Origin: UMGS1387 sp045540015
GTDB taxonomy: Bacteria > Bacillota > Clostridia > Oscillospirales > CAG-382
Length of the DNA: 64,000 nt
Reading direction: 5' to 3'
NCBI GenBank assembly: GCA_045540015.1
Contig: JAZQGP010000052.1
Span: 62,001-126,000, forward strand
Part shown: piece after piece, positions 1 through 8,500 of the stretch
How positions within the stretch are numbered: position 1 is the first letter of the stretch
Layout: each line of letters starts with the position of its first letter
Translations under genes and position numbers: made by a program
Notes under the pieces: generated by a model
The model's database searches: none
Told to the model about the DNA's origin: nothing
Seen by the model: only the letters and a program-made list of their open reading frames with translations

Positions 1-1
1 T

Positions 2-619
2 CCTTTTTCTCCGGGAAGTATTATTATTGTTCCACCTGGGATGGAACACGGCTCAACATCGAAAAATGGCTTTAAAAATATATCGGTCGGCGGTGAATTT
101 GAAAACCTTCTACTCTTTAAAGATACTGTTACCCTCTTTGATAATAAACAAAAAGAAGGTAAGATGCTTGCTACAATGATATATAATAATCGCCACAAAA
201 ACAACAACTATGTTTCTAAACTATGTACTGCTTATATACATTTTATTTTACAGTATATAAGTGCTGCAAATAATATTAGTGTGTCGGTTAATAAAATTAT
301 ATATGAAATCGAAAATAACTTTTACGATTACAATATAAACTTGCGTCATTTGCTTCAAAAAAGTGGTTATTCGGAAGACTATATCAGGTCACATTTTAAA
401 AAGGTCACCGGTAAAACACCAAATGTTTTTTTGACAGACATAAGAATAAAGCATGCTGCTTTTCTGATTGAAATATATGCAAATACGCTTTCATTGCAGC
501 AAATAGCTGGGCAGTGCGGATATGCTGATTATGTATATTTTTCTAAAACATTCAAATCCATACTTAGAGTATCTCCAAAAGAATACAAAAATACAATTTC
601 AAATTTAAAAGTAACATAA
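2..619 (+). CDS. AraC-family transcriptional regulator, C-terminal part (5' end outside window)
   Basis: The frame is open from the first bases of the window, so the gene begins upstream and only about 205 residues are seen. The opening residues (PGSIIIVPPGMEHGS) match the end of the sugar-sensing cupin barrel of AraC regulators, where a 'PG.. ..PP...H' motif closes the ligand pocket. The last ~100 residues form the two helix-turn-helix DNA-binding domain: the first HTH around SGYSEDYIRSHFKK and the second around IAGQCGYADYVYFSKTF, followed by the usual SPKEYK ending. Regulators of this type respond to a small molecule, often a sugar, and control nearby catabolic genes. It converges on three secreted SGNH-domain paralogs, so controlling them is a reasonable guess, but nothing in the sequence proves it. 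An internal ATG at 41 is not the start. Family assignment is sure; target is inferred. Confidence 0.9.
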   Translation, partial: PFSPGSIIIVPPGMEHGSTSKNGFKNISVGGEFENLLLFKDTVTLFDNKQKEGKMLATMIYNNRHKNNNYVSKLCTAYIHFILQYISAANNISVSVNKIIYEIENNFYDYNINLRHLLQKSGYSEDYIRSHFKKVTGKTPNVFLTDIRIKHAAFLIEIYANTLSLQQIAGQCGYADYVYFSKTFKSILRVSPKEYKNTISNLKVT

Positions 620-662
620 ATTTTAATACACTGACAATTTTGTCCGGCACTGTAACAAGCAA

Positions 663-704
663 GGAAGATGTATAGCATCTTCCGAATATTTAGGATATCC
701 TAAA
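663..704. repeat. Two short perfect inverted repeats after the AraC gene
   Basis: GGAAGATG (663-670) and CATCTTCC (676-683) flank a 5-nt loop, and TTTAGGATATCCTAAA (689-704) is a perfect 16-bp palindrome. They precede the long terminator hairpin at 717-749. They could fold as hairpins in the 3' end of the AraC mRNA or bind a dimeric protein. No function is recognised. Confidence 0.5.
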
Positions 705-716
705 ACCTCATACAAT

Positions 717-749
717 AAAACCCGAAGCAAAAATTTTGCTTCGGGTTTT
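717..749. terminator. Bidirectional intrinsic terminator
   Basis: A perfect 16-bp inverted repeat (AAAACCCGAAGCAAAA at 717-732, complement at 734-749) has A-runs on one side and T-runs on the other. It can end transcription of the AraC gene on the plus strand. On the minus strand it can end the SGNH paralog transcript after it has run through the pseudogene remnant at 813-968. Confidence 0.85.
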
Positions 750-812
750 GTAAACTGTCCTTAACAGTACGCTTCTAAAACACCGCTTTTTTAATTACAA
801 ACACGAAACAGC

Positions 813-968
813 CTATTCCACTACAGTGAAATCTCTATCGTTGTAGACGATGTTTCTTGCAACATTTTTATATGAGCTGAAATCAACAAACCAATCTGCA
901 TAATATCCGAATCCGTTTCCACTTGTTAAATAACCATATGCCACAGAATCTCCGAAGAAAATTGCAGA
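813..968 (-). pseudogene. Remnant of an SGNH/GDSL hydrolase (block I region only)
   Basis: Between a TAA at 969-971 and a TAG at 813-815 the minus strand is open for 51 codons without an ATG start. The translation begins SAIFFGDSVAYGYL and continues with GNGFGYYADWF and SSYKNVARN. This is the typical first ~35 residues of a small cytosolic SGNH/GDSL esterase, with the catalytic serine in GDS. After NVARN the expected glycine-rich block II is absent and the frame ends 12 residues later (NIVYNDRDFTVVE), so most of the enzyme has been lost by deletion. It lies 24 bp downstream of the first giant SGNH paralog and before the terminator at 717-749, so it is probably transcribed as that gene's 3' tail. 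It is not a copy of the paralogs' own SGNH domain, which reads GNS rather than GDS. A 51-aa functional peptide with a cryptic start cannot be excluded but is unlikely. Confidence 0.65.
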
Positions 969-992
969 TTAATTTTATTCAACTCCAACTTC

Positions 993-3900
993 TCATGTCA
1001 ACTGTTTCAAAAGGTCGTCAACATCAATAAAGGATTCATCATCAGACAGAGAAGAATCGACTATACTTTGAACAAATTCAAGCTCTTCTTCTGAAAGACC
1101 GTTGTTATCGTCTTTAAGCACAGCATATGCAACATCGAATATGCTTCTTGAAACAACATCACCGTAAACTATATGGACATCGTTTTTAGTCTTAATCTTC
1201 ATATATGGTCTTGCGGAAAGAACAGATGTATAATATTCATCAGTGATGTTAGTAAGAAGTCCTGTAAATATAATTTCTTCATCACTGTTTTCAAAAATAT
1301 AGTTCTTGGTAACAACTCCGTTGTCGTTTTTCAAATATGCAGCGCCGCTTGCAATATTTTTAAAATCAAAGTTAAGCTGGGAACCGGATTCTTCGAGTTG
1401 GTCTGCACGCGCAACAATATATCCGTATTCAACCACTTTGTATTCGTCTGCAGCTGCTCTTGCGGTATGAGTAATACCTGCACGGAAGCGAATTCCGGAA
1501 GTTTCATCAGTTCTGATTTGGGCACCGGGTTTTGCTGTAAGAGCATTTTCAAAAACTGAAATTTCCGTAGCTACACCGTCATTGATGATATAGTATGCAG
1601 ATGAAACAAAATTGTTTGCGTTATTTTCTGTTACGGTGACAATTGTCTCTTTGTCAAATATAAGACCGAGCTTGTTGCCTCTTTCGTTAACCTCGTATGT
1701 AAGACCGTTAGCCTGTACATATCTTGTATTGCCGGTAGAAGCTCTTTCAGCGAGATTAATAAGAGCATAGCCCTCGAAATCAGTAGCTGTAATAAGATTT
1801 GCATCTTCAAGAGTAATCTTATCTGTTGCACCTGTTATTTCATCAATGTCAAACACACCGTTCTTAAGAACTACAGATGCACCTTCGGCGATGTTGAGGT
1901 TGCCAATAAGATATACGGTATCATTTGCGTCAATAACTGTATTAGCTTGGTTAACATTGAGATAATCAGCACCGGGGACTCTTACAAATTCAATTTCGTC
2001 TACCGATACAGTTGCATTCATAACAGAAGGAACGATTTCAAAGCCTGTAATTGTTCCTGATACATCGGAGAGATTGAAGGAATATTCATGCATTTCAGCA
2101 TCAAGAATATCAGCAATATATTTAATGTCACCGCCAGTTGTCTTAATAGTAACATTAAGCTTTTGTTTAGCTTCACTGCTGCTTACAAGTATCTTCACTT
2201 TAAAATCGTTATAAAGCGACGAGTCAAGCAAAAGAGTGTTGAAATAGATAGAGCATGTACCTTCATAAGGCATACCTGTAAACAAACCGTCTTTTACAGA
2301 GCTATTGAACATGCCTGCATGTCCGATGCTTTCATAGTTTCCGTCTGTATCGAATGACCACTCATAAGCATATTCCCAGGTTGCATAAACTGTCGTGTTA
2401 GCAGTTATTGTTGCAGTTGCAACAGGAAGTCCGTCCTTTGTAAGGGACCATCCTGCAAACTTATATCCGTTACGTGTGGGAATATCAGTGGAAAGAACAG
2501 TTTCTCCCTTTGCATATGCAAAGCTTTCAGGAATGCCAGCTATAGATTCGTCCTCTGCACCAGCTTCGTAGTTAAGTGTATAACACGGTGTCTGTCCGGT
2601 GATGGTAACGGTTTTAGTCGCTATAACAGAATTGTCATATGCACTTGTTGCAGTAATTTCTACAGTTCCGTTATTAACAGCTGTAAGAATACCGGCATCA
2701 GTTATATAAGCAATGTTTTCATTGTCAACAGACCATATAACATCGGTTTCAGCATCAACCGGATTTGCAGAAGTGGTATAATAATCGATTCCGTTTTCTG
2801 TTGTAATCGCGTCGGGTCCGTTAATGGTTAATTCTTTCGGTAAATAAATGTATTCAGAAGCTATCTTAGAGGAAAGCACGGAGTTGATTTGTTCTGCATT
2901 ACCTTTTCCTATCGCATCCATGCCCGTATCGCTCGGATGACCGCCGATTGCCTCAATTCTCGGGCTGTCCGGATACTGGCTGTAAGCCAAATAAGGATTA
3001 TTATATTTTGATGGAGTTGAATATCCTTCAACAAAAGTCATATCGTTTATAAGGAAGCCGTGCTTTTCAGCCATCTTCATAGGAACCTTGGTTCTTACAT
3101 CACTTGCGACGTAATGAGTAATAACTACAACTATACAGTCATCGGGTACGCTCTCAGCAATAGCACCATACAAAACATCATATGCCGCCTCAAGAGCTGT
3201 CTCGTTCATACATCTTACGTTTTCAGCAAGCTGAATTGTGAGGATATTCGGCTTGAATGTTTTGAACTTATTTTGAATTGTAGCAATGAAATTGCTTCCG
3301 CCGGTTTTTGCAGTCGCTGTAGCTCTTGCAATAATCCGCTCTTCCTTTTCAGCATCACTGAGCGTTGTGTCATCAAGAATATCTTTAACAAGGTCCGTAG
3401 TCAACGAGCTCTCCCATGCAGGACCTCCAACCTTTTCCGCGTTGATGGTGGCAACATAGTTTTCATTATGTGTAAGGTAATATTTTGTTCTATTGAAGTA
3501 GTCAAGTTCGGCGCGAGAAGCAGCCATGCCTCTTGAGCCGTTTTCGGGGTCAGCCCAAGGCCAGCCCTCGGATGCACCATGGTCAAGATACGAGTTACCA
3601 AGTGCAATATAACGGAAATCATATTTCAAAAACTTTTCTCTCTGTTCTGAAATTTCAATTCCAAAAGTAGCTGTTGCAACCGGATCATAAACTGAAGTTG
3701 CAGTAACAACAAGAGTACCGTTCTTTATAGCCTCTACAGTAATTGAGCCATCTGAATTGTTTGAAAGTTTTGCCAAAGAAGTATCATTAATAGAATATGT
3801 TACTTCATATGATGCAGAAGATACTTTTGAATATGATTTTGCGGCAATAGTTAATGTACCTGCATCTGTTGTAATTTCGGTTGCAGAAGCAGTGCCCTTT

Positions 3901-5378
3901 ACAACAGTTGTCGAAGCATCGTTTTCGCTCGTTACATATAATTCAATTGTCTTCGTTTTTTCTTTGTTTGATTTAAGTGTTGCCGTTACATAAACAACTC
4001 CAGAACCGTTTTGTGATGATTTAACAGTCGCTGTTCCATCATTGTTAACAGTAAGTTCTGCGACACTTTCTTCGTCTGTGAGTGTCCAATCAATATTATC
4101 ATACAATGAATAGTCATTCTTGGATGTAAGAGAAAGTACAGCTTCAGAATCACCTGTAACGTAAGTGCTTGTTGAAGTTATGTCAAAAGCATCAACTACT
4201 TTAATATCAATATATTTTGTGATTGTTTCGCCATAAGTAACAGAAACAGTGGATTCTCCAAAGTCAACCGCAGTTGCAGTAACCTTTCCGCCTGTTGTAG
4301 AGCTAAGCTTTATAGCATTGCCTGTAACACTCCACTTAAGGTCAGTGTTAACATTGATATCTCCAACAAAGTCAGCTGTCAATTCAGTCTCCTCGCCGAT
4401 ATTGCTAAGCTCTGTCTTTCCTGCAGAAACGCCTGTAAACTCAACCTCAACACCATCATTCAAAGCATAAAGAACTACGTCTTCATTTTCAAGAGCATAG
4501 GTATCTATTGCAGTACCACCGACTGAATCAGACCACGACTCATAGAATTTATTATCAATAACCTTAGAAGCAACATCAAGAGTTTCCAAAATGTTACCGT
4601 TATCATCAAAAAGAACATATTCAGAATACAGCTCTGTTTCACCTGTACTGTTCATATATGTGATTTTGTATGCAGGAAATATTCCGATATCGTCAACCAG
4701 TATGGTTGTAGGAGTGGGATTCGCCTTAGAGCTTGAAGTTTGAATAGTAATGTAGTTTATAGTAGTAGGAGTATCATAACTTTTACCGGCATCACCAAGC
4801 TCGTGCTGCTCTGCGATACTAACCCAATCAGCATTGGGAACAACGCTGAACGATTTGATTATAGCATCATCACAAATAAGCCATGACTGGTCAACGGTAG
4901 TGTAGCTACCTTTGTTAACCTTTGCAACCTTGAACGTCACATAGATTTCTCTTTTTGGGATATTAGGATTGATATCCAAATTCAATCTGGGGTAAAAATA
5001 GTCGCTTCCCTCTGTGTAAAGATTAGCTGAAAATGCATACGCATGATTTGAGCTGTTACCGTTTTTATTCGGATTCAATACAACAGCTCCTGTGGAAGCA
5101 TTTCCGGATACAATTTGAAAAACGTCCGAAATGTCAGAAAAGCTTGCATTTTCGCCCTCAGCATCAAGCAATTCTGTTGTTCCGGTTACCATATTAAGTC
5201 CGGGTTTGATTGATTTTTGTGCAGGAGTTGTTGATGAAAGCTTTGCCTTTTCCTGTGAAGCCTCAGCCACTTCTACAACCTCCTGAGCCGTCTCTACGGT
5301 TTGCATTGTCGGCGCCGCCCACACTGTCGATGTGAAAACCAAAATCAATGCAAGGAAAATACTTGGAATTTTCTTCAT
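993..5378 (-). CDS. Giant secreted SGNH-esterase-like surface protein, paralog 1
   Basis: This 1,461-aa protein starts at an ATG with AGGAG 8 bases upstream and has a clear signal peptide (MKKIPSIFLALILVFTSTVWA). Visible order: a beta-rich N-terminal module (about 45-240) ending VDDIGIFPAYKITYM; three Big_2-like Ig folds (about 310-585); an SGNH-type hydrolase domain (about 588-845); another Big_2 domain; an InlB/Listeria-Bacteroides repeat (about 930-1000, NGYKFAGWSL); a carbohydrate-binding-like module (about 1005-1135); and an unnamed C-terminal domain from about 1290 (GIRFRAGI, ARPYMK, YGDVVSRS). In the SGNH domain the serine lies in YIALGNSYLDHG, RGMAAS and QLAENV follow, and the Asp/His block is GHPSDTGM, so it is probably an active esterase on a glycan. 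There is no LPXTG, SLH or other known anchor, so it is predicted to be released or held by its C-terminal domain. It is first of three tandem paralogs but each has its own promoter. Substrate unknown. Confidence 0.8.
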   Translation of the reverse strand: MKKIPSIFLALILVFTSTVWAAPTMQTVETAQEVVEVAEASQEKAKLSSTTPAQKSIKPGLNMVTGTTELLDAEGENASFSDISDVFQIVSGNASTGAVVLNPNKNGNSSNHAYAFSANLYTEGSDYFYPRLNLDINPNIPKREIYVTFKVAKVNKGSYTTVDQSWLICDDAIIKSFSVVPNADWVSIAEQHELGDAGKSYDTPTTINYITIQTSSSKANPTPTTILVDDIGIFPAYKITYMNSTGETELYSEYVLFDDNGNILETLDVASKVIDNKFYESWSDSVGGTAIDTYALENEDVVLYALNDGVEVEFTGVSAGKTELSNIGEETELTADFVGDINVNTDLKWSVTGNAIKLSSTTGGKVTATAVDFGESTVSVTYGETITKYIDIKVVDAFDITSTSTYVTGDSEAVLSLTSKNDYSLYDNIDWTLTDEESVAELTVNNDGTATVKSSQNGSGVVYVTATLKSNKEKTKTIELYVTSENDASTTVVKGTASATEITTDAGTLTIAAKSYSKVSSASYEVTYSINDTSLAKLSNNSDGSITVEAIKNGTLVVTATSVYDPVATATFGIEISEQREKFLKYDFRYIALGNSYLDHGASEGWPWADPENGSRGMAASRAELDYFNRTKYYLTHNENYVATINAEKVGGPAWESSLTTDLVKDILDDTTLSDAEKEERIIARATATAKTGGSNFIATIQNKFKTFKPNILTIQLAENVRCMNETALEAAYDVLYGAIAESVPDDCIVVVITHYVASDVRTKVPMKMAEKHGFLINDMTFVEGYSTPSKYNNPYLAYSQYPDSPRIEAIGGHPSDTGMDAIGKGNAEQINSVLSSKIASEYIYLPKELTINGPDAITTENGIDYYTTSANPVDAETDVIWSVDNENIAYITDAGILTAVNNGTVEITATSAYDNSVIATKTVTITGQTPCYTLNYEAGAEDESIAGIPESFAYAKGETVLSTDIPTRNGYKFAGWSLTKDGLPVATATITANTTVYATWEYAYEWSFDTDGNYESIGHAGMFNSSVKDGLFTGMPYEGTCSIYFNTLLLDSSLYNDFKVKILVSSSEAKQKLNVTIKTTGGDIKYIADILDAEMHEYSFNLSDVSGTITGFEIVPSVMNATVSVDEIEFVRVPGADYLNVNQANTVIDANDTVYLIGNLNIAEGASVVLKNGVFDIDEITGATDKITLEDANLITATDFEGYALINLAERASTGNTRYVQANGLTYEVNERGNKLGLIFDKETIVTVTENNANNFVSSAYYIINDGVATEISVFENALTAKPGAQIRTDETSGIRFRAGITHTARAAADEYKVVEYGYIVARADQLEESGSQLNFDFKNIASGAAYLKNDNGVVTKNYIFENSDEEIIFTGLLTNITDEYYTSVLSARPYMKIKTKNDVHIVYGDVVSRSIFDVAYAVLKDDNNGLSEEELEFVQSIVDSSLSDDESFIDVDDLLKQLT

Positions 5379-5405
5379 AATTTACTCTCCTTTTAATTTT
5401 ATATT

Positions 5406-5428
5406 TGGAAAAATCCATATTTATTTTA
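5406..5428 (-). promoter_or_regulatory. -10 element and overlapping palindromic operator candidate, paralog 1
   Basis: Read on the minus strand, TTGTAAAAT supplies a -10 (TAAAAT, 5423-5428). Just downstream, at the expected transcription start, lies the imperfect palindrome TGGATTTTTCCA (5406-5417). An equivalent palindrome in the same position precedes paralog 2. No good -35 is visible at 17 bp, which fits activator dependence. Confidence 0.4.
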
Positions 5429-5463
5429 CAATACATGCAAGGAAAAATATAGTGTTATATTTT

Positions 5464-5492
5464 AACATAACGTTAACCCGGTATTAACATGC
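5464..5492 (-). promoter_or_regulatory. Conserved GTTAAC-containing upstream block, paralog 1
   Basis: The plus-strand sequence around 5464-5492 contains GTTAACCCG followed by TTAACATGC. A very similar block (GTAAACCCG, then GTTAACAGC) occurs at 10025-10053 upstream of paralog 2. It lies about 90-115 bp from the start codon, where an activator would bind. It could also be drift from duplication. Confidence 0.4.
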
Positions 5493-5510
5493 AAAACAAA
5501 TAACAAGAAA

Positions 5511-5534
5511 AAGCGGCACCGAAAGGCACCGCTT
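5511..5534 (-). terminator. Intrinsic terminator of SGNH paralog 2
   Basis: On the minus strand the RNA reads AAGCGGUGCC-UUUC-GGUGCCGCUU followed by UUU. The stem is 10 bp with two G-U wobbles. On the plus strand those positions become C-A mismatches, so the signal is strand-specific. It lies 21 bp after the stop of the upstream-lying paralog. Confidence 0.85.
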
Positions 5535-5554
5535 AAATTATTGGATAATACTAA

Positions 5555-8500
5555 TTACCAAAGTCCGCCGATGTCAACGAAGGTTTCGTTGTCGGGCTGA
5601 ACAGAATTGACAATGTCGCGGATGATTGTAAGCTCTTCTTCAGAAAGACCGTTGTTTTCATCAGCGAGTATCGCGCGAGCTACCTGATATATACTTCTTG
5701 AAATAACATCACCGTAAATGATATGAATACCGTTTTCGGTCTTCACCTTCATATATGGTCTTGCAGTAAGAACAGCTGTGTAGTACTGCTTAGGAATGTT
5801 GGTAAGAACACCTGTGAAAATAGTCTCATCGTCAAGCATTTCATACACATAATTCTTTGTCACAACACCGCCGTCATTCTTAAGGTAAGCAGTTCCGCTT
5901 GCAACATTTGAAAAGTCAAAGTTAAGCTGCGAGCCTGTTTCTTCAAGCTGATCGGCACGAGCAACGACGTAACCATATTCAACTACATTATATTTACCTG
6001 TTGCATTTTTTGCTGTATGAGTAATACCTGCACGGAAACGTATACCTGTGTGTTCATCGATTCTCATCTGTGCACTGGGCTTTGATGTAAGTGCATTTGT
6101 GAATGTATCAATCACAGATACAACACCGTTATTAATGCAGTAATATGTTGAAGACACAAATGCATCTGCATTCTTTTCGGTTATGGTTACAATAGTTTCT
6201 TTGTCGAATATAAGGCCGAGCTTGTTTTCTCTTTCATTAACCGCATATGTAAGACCGTTTGCCTGAACATATCTTGTATTATCAGCAGAAGCTTTTTCGC
6301 CAAGATCGATAACAGCATAACCTTCAATATCGGCTTCAGTGATAAGGTTAGCATCTTCAAGAGTTATTGCTTTGTTGCCTGTTATATCATCAATTACAAA
6401 TATACCGTTCTTGAGAATAACGGATGCGCCATCAGCAATGTTAAGTGTACCAACAAGATATACTATGTTATTAGCATCAATAACAGTGTTTTCTTCGCTG
6501 ATATTGAGATAATCAGCACCGGGAACTCTTACAAATTCAATTTCATCAATTTCTATTGTTGCATTCAAAGGAGAAGGTGCAATTTCAAAGCCTGTGATAG
6601 TACCGGTAATATCTTTAAGACTGAATGTATACTCATGCATTTCCGCATCTGTAATATCAGCAGTAAATTTAGCATCACCGTCTGTAGTATTTACAGTAAT
6701 ATTGAGCTTCTGATTACTTTCGGTACTACCAACGAGCATCTTGAATCTGAAGTCAGTATAAAGTGAACTGTCAAGCAAGAGATGATCAAAGTATACAGAA
6801 AGACCTGTTTCAAAAGACATACCGCTGAAGATGCCGTTTGCAGCCTTTGCATGGAATACGCCTGCGTATCCAAGGCTTTCAGTATCTCCATCTGTATCAA
6901 ATGTCCACTTATATGCATATTCCCATGTTGCGTAAATCGTAGTGTCCTCTTCAATTACTGCAGTTTTTATAACAGGTCCATCTTTCTTAAGAGACCAGCC
7001 GGCAAATTTATATCCGTTACGTGTAGGAACTGCAGAAGAAAGAACAAATTCGTCCTTTGCATATTCAAAGCTTTCAGGAAGTCCTGCAACACTGGTGTCG
7101 TCTGTGCCTGCAGTATAGCTTACCGTAAAGCAAGGTGCCTGGCCGGAAACTGTAACAGTCTTAGTAGCAACCACGGATTTGTCATATGTGCTTGTAGCAG
7201 TCAAAACAACCTGTCCGTTATTAACAGCAGTAAGAACACCTTCGTTGGAAATATACGCGATATTGGGATTGTCTACTGACCATTCTACTTCTGTTGCAGC
7301 ATCCGAAGGATCAGAATTAACAGTATAAAGCTCGCTGCCATTCACATCAGTAATGGTATCAGCGCCGTTGATTGTCAAATCAGAAGGCAAATAAATGAAT
7401 TCAGATTCAATTTTAGATGCAAGTACAGAGTTAATCTGTTTAACGTTTCCTTCTGCAATTGCGTTATGACCATAGTCACCGGGATGTGAACCGAATTTAC
7501 CAACAGTCGGGCTGTCCTTATACTGTTCGTATGCATAATAAGGGTTTTCATAAGATGTAACAGCAGGAGTCTGACTTGTATGCCATGTAGAAACGAATGA
7601 CATATCATTTACAAGGAATCCATACTTTTTAGCCACCTTGACCGGCACCTGTGTTCTGACATCATTGCTGAACATTGTAATAACAACAACAATACAATCC
7701 TCAGGTTTGTTTTTGGCAATTGTACCATACAATACATCATATGCAGCTTCAAGAGCCGTAGCATTCATACATCTTACATTTTCAGCAAGCTGAATGGTAA
7801 GAATGTTTGGCTTATATGTTTTAAGCTTCTCTGTAAGGGACGAGACAAAGTTTGTTCCGGTCTTGGCAGTTTCGGTAGCCTTAGCAATAATCTTACTTTC
7901 TTTTTGCTCATCTGTAAGTGCAGTATCGTTTACTATATCGGTGACAAGATCTGCAACAAGAGACTGCTCCCAGTTAGCGCCGCCGAACTTAACAGCATCA
8001 ATATCAGCCACATATCCAGGGTTATGAGTAAGATGATATTTCGTTCTGTTGAAGTAGTCGAGTTCAACCTTTGAAGCCGCCATACCTCTTGCACCATTTT
8101 CAGGGTCATCCCATGTCCAACCACTGTATTCGCCGTGGTTGAGGAAGGAGTTACCAAGTGCGAGATAACGGAATTCATACTTTGCAAACTTTTCTCTCTG
8201 ATTGGAAATTTCAATAGTAAATTCAGCAACTGCGTTATTGTCATAAACAGATGTAGCAGTAACAACAAGAGTTCCGTTCTTTATTGCTTCTACTGTTGCA
8301 GAACCGTCTGCATTGTTTATGAGCTTAGCAAGCGAATTGTCATTTACGGTATATACAACATCATATGGAGCAGCAACGCCCTTAGTATAAGACTTTGCAA
8401 TAATATTTGCACTGCCGGCATCTTCTGCAATAACTGTTGTAGAAGCAGTTCCGGCAACAACAGTTGTAGCATCATCACCGGCAATAACCTGCTCTGTTAC

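Noticed and set aside
3060..3536. Plus-strand open frame inside SGNH paralog 1 (Cys-rich translation)
   Set aside because: It lies antisense to conserved SGNH coding sequence, has no ribosome site and no family-like sequence; a shadow of the real gene.
6782..7279. 165-codon plus-strand frame inside paralog 2
   Set aside because: Antisense to the InlB-type repeat and CBM-like module. Similar shadow frames recur in the paralogs, as expected from shared codon use.
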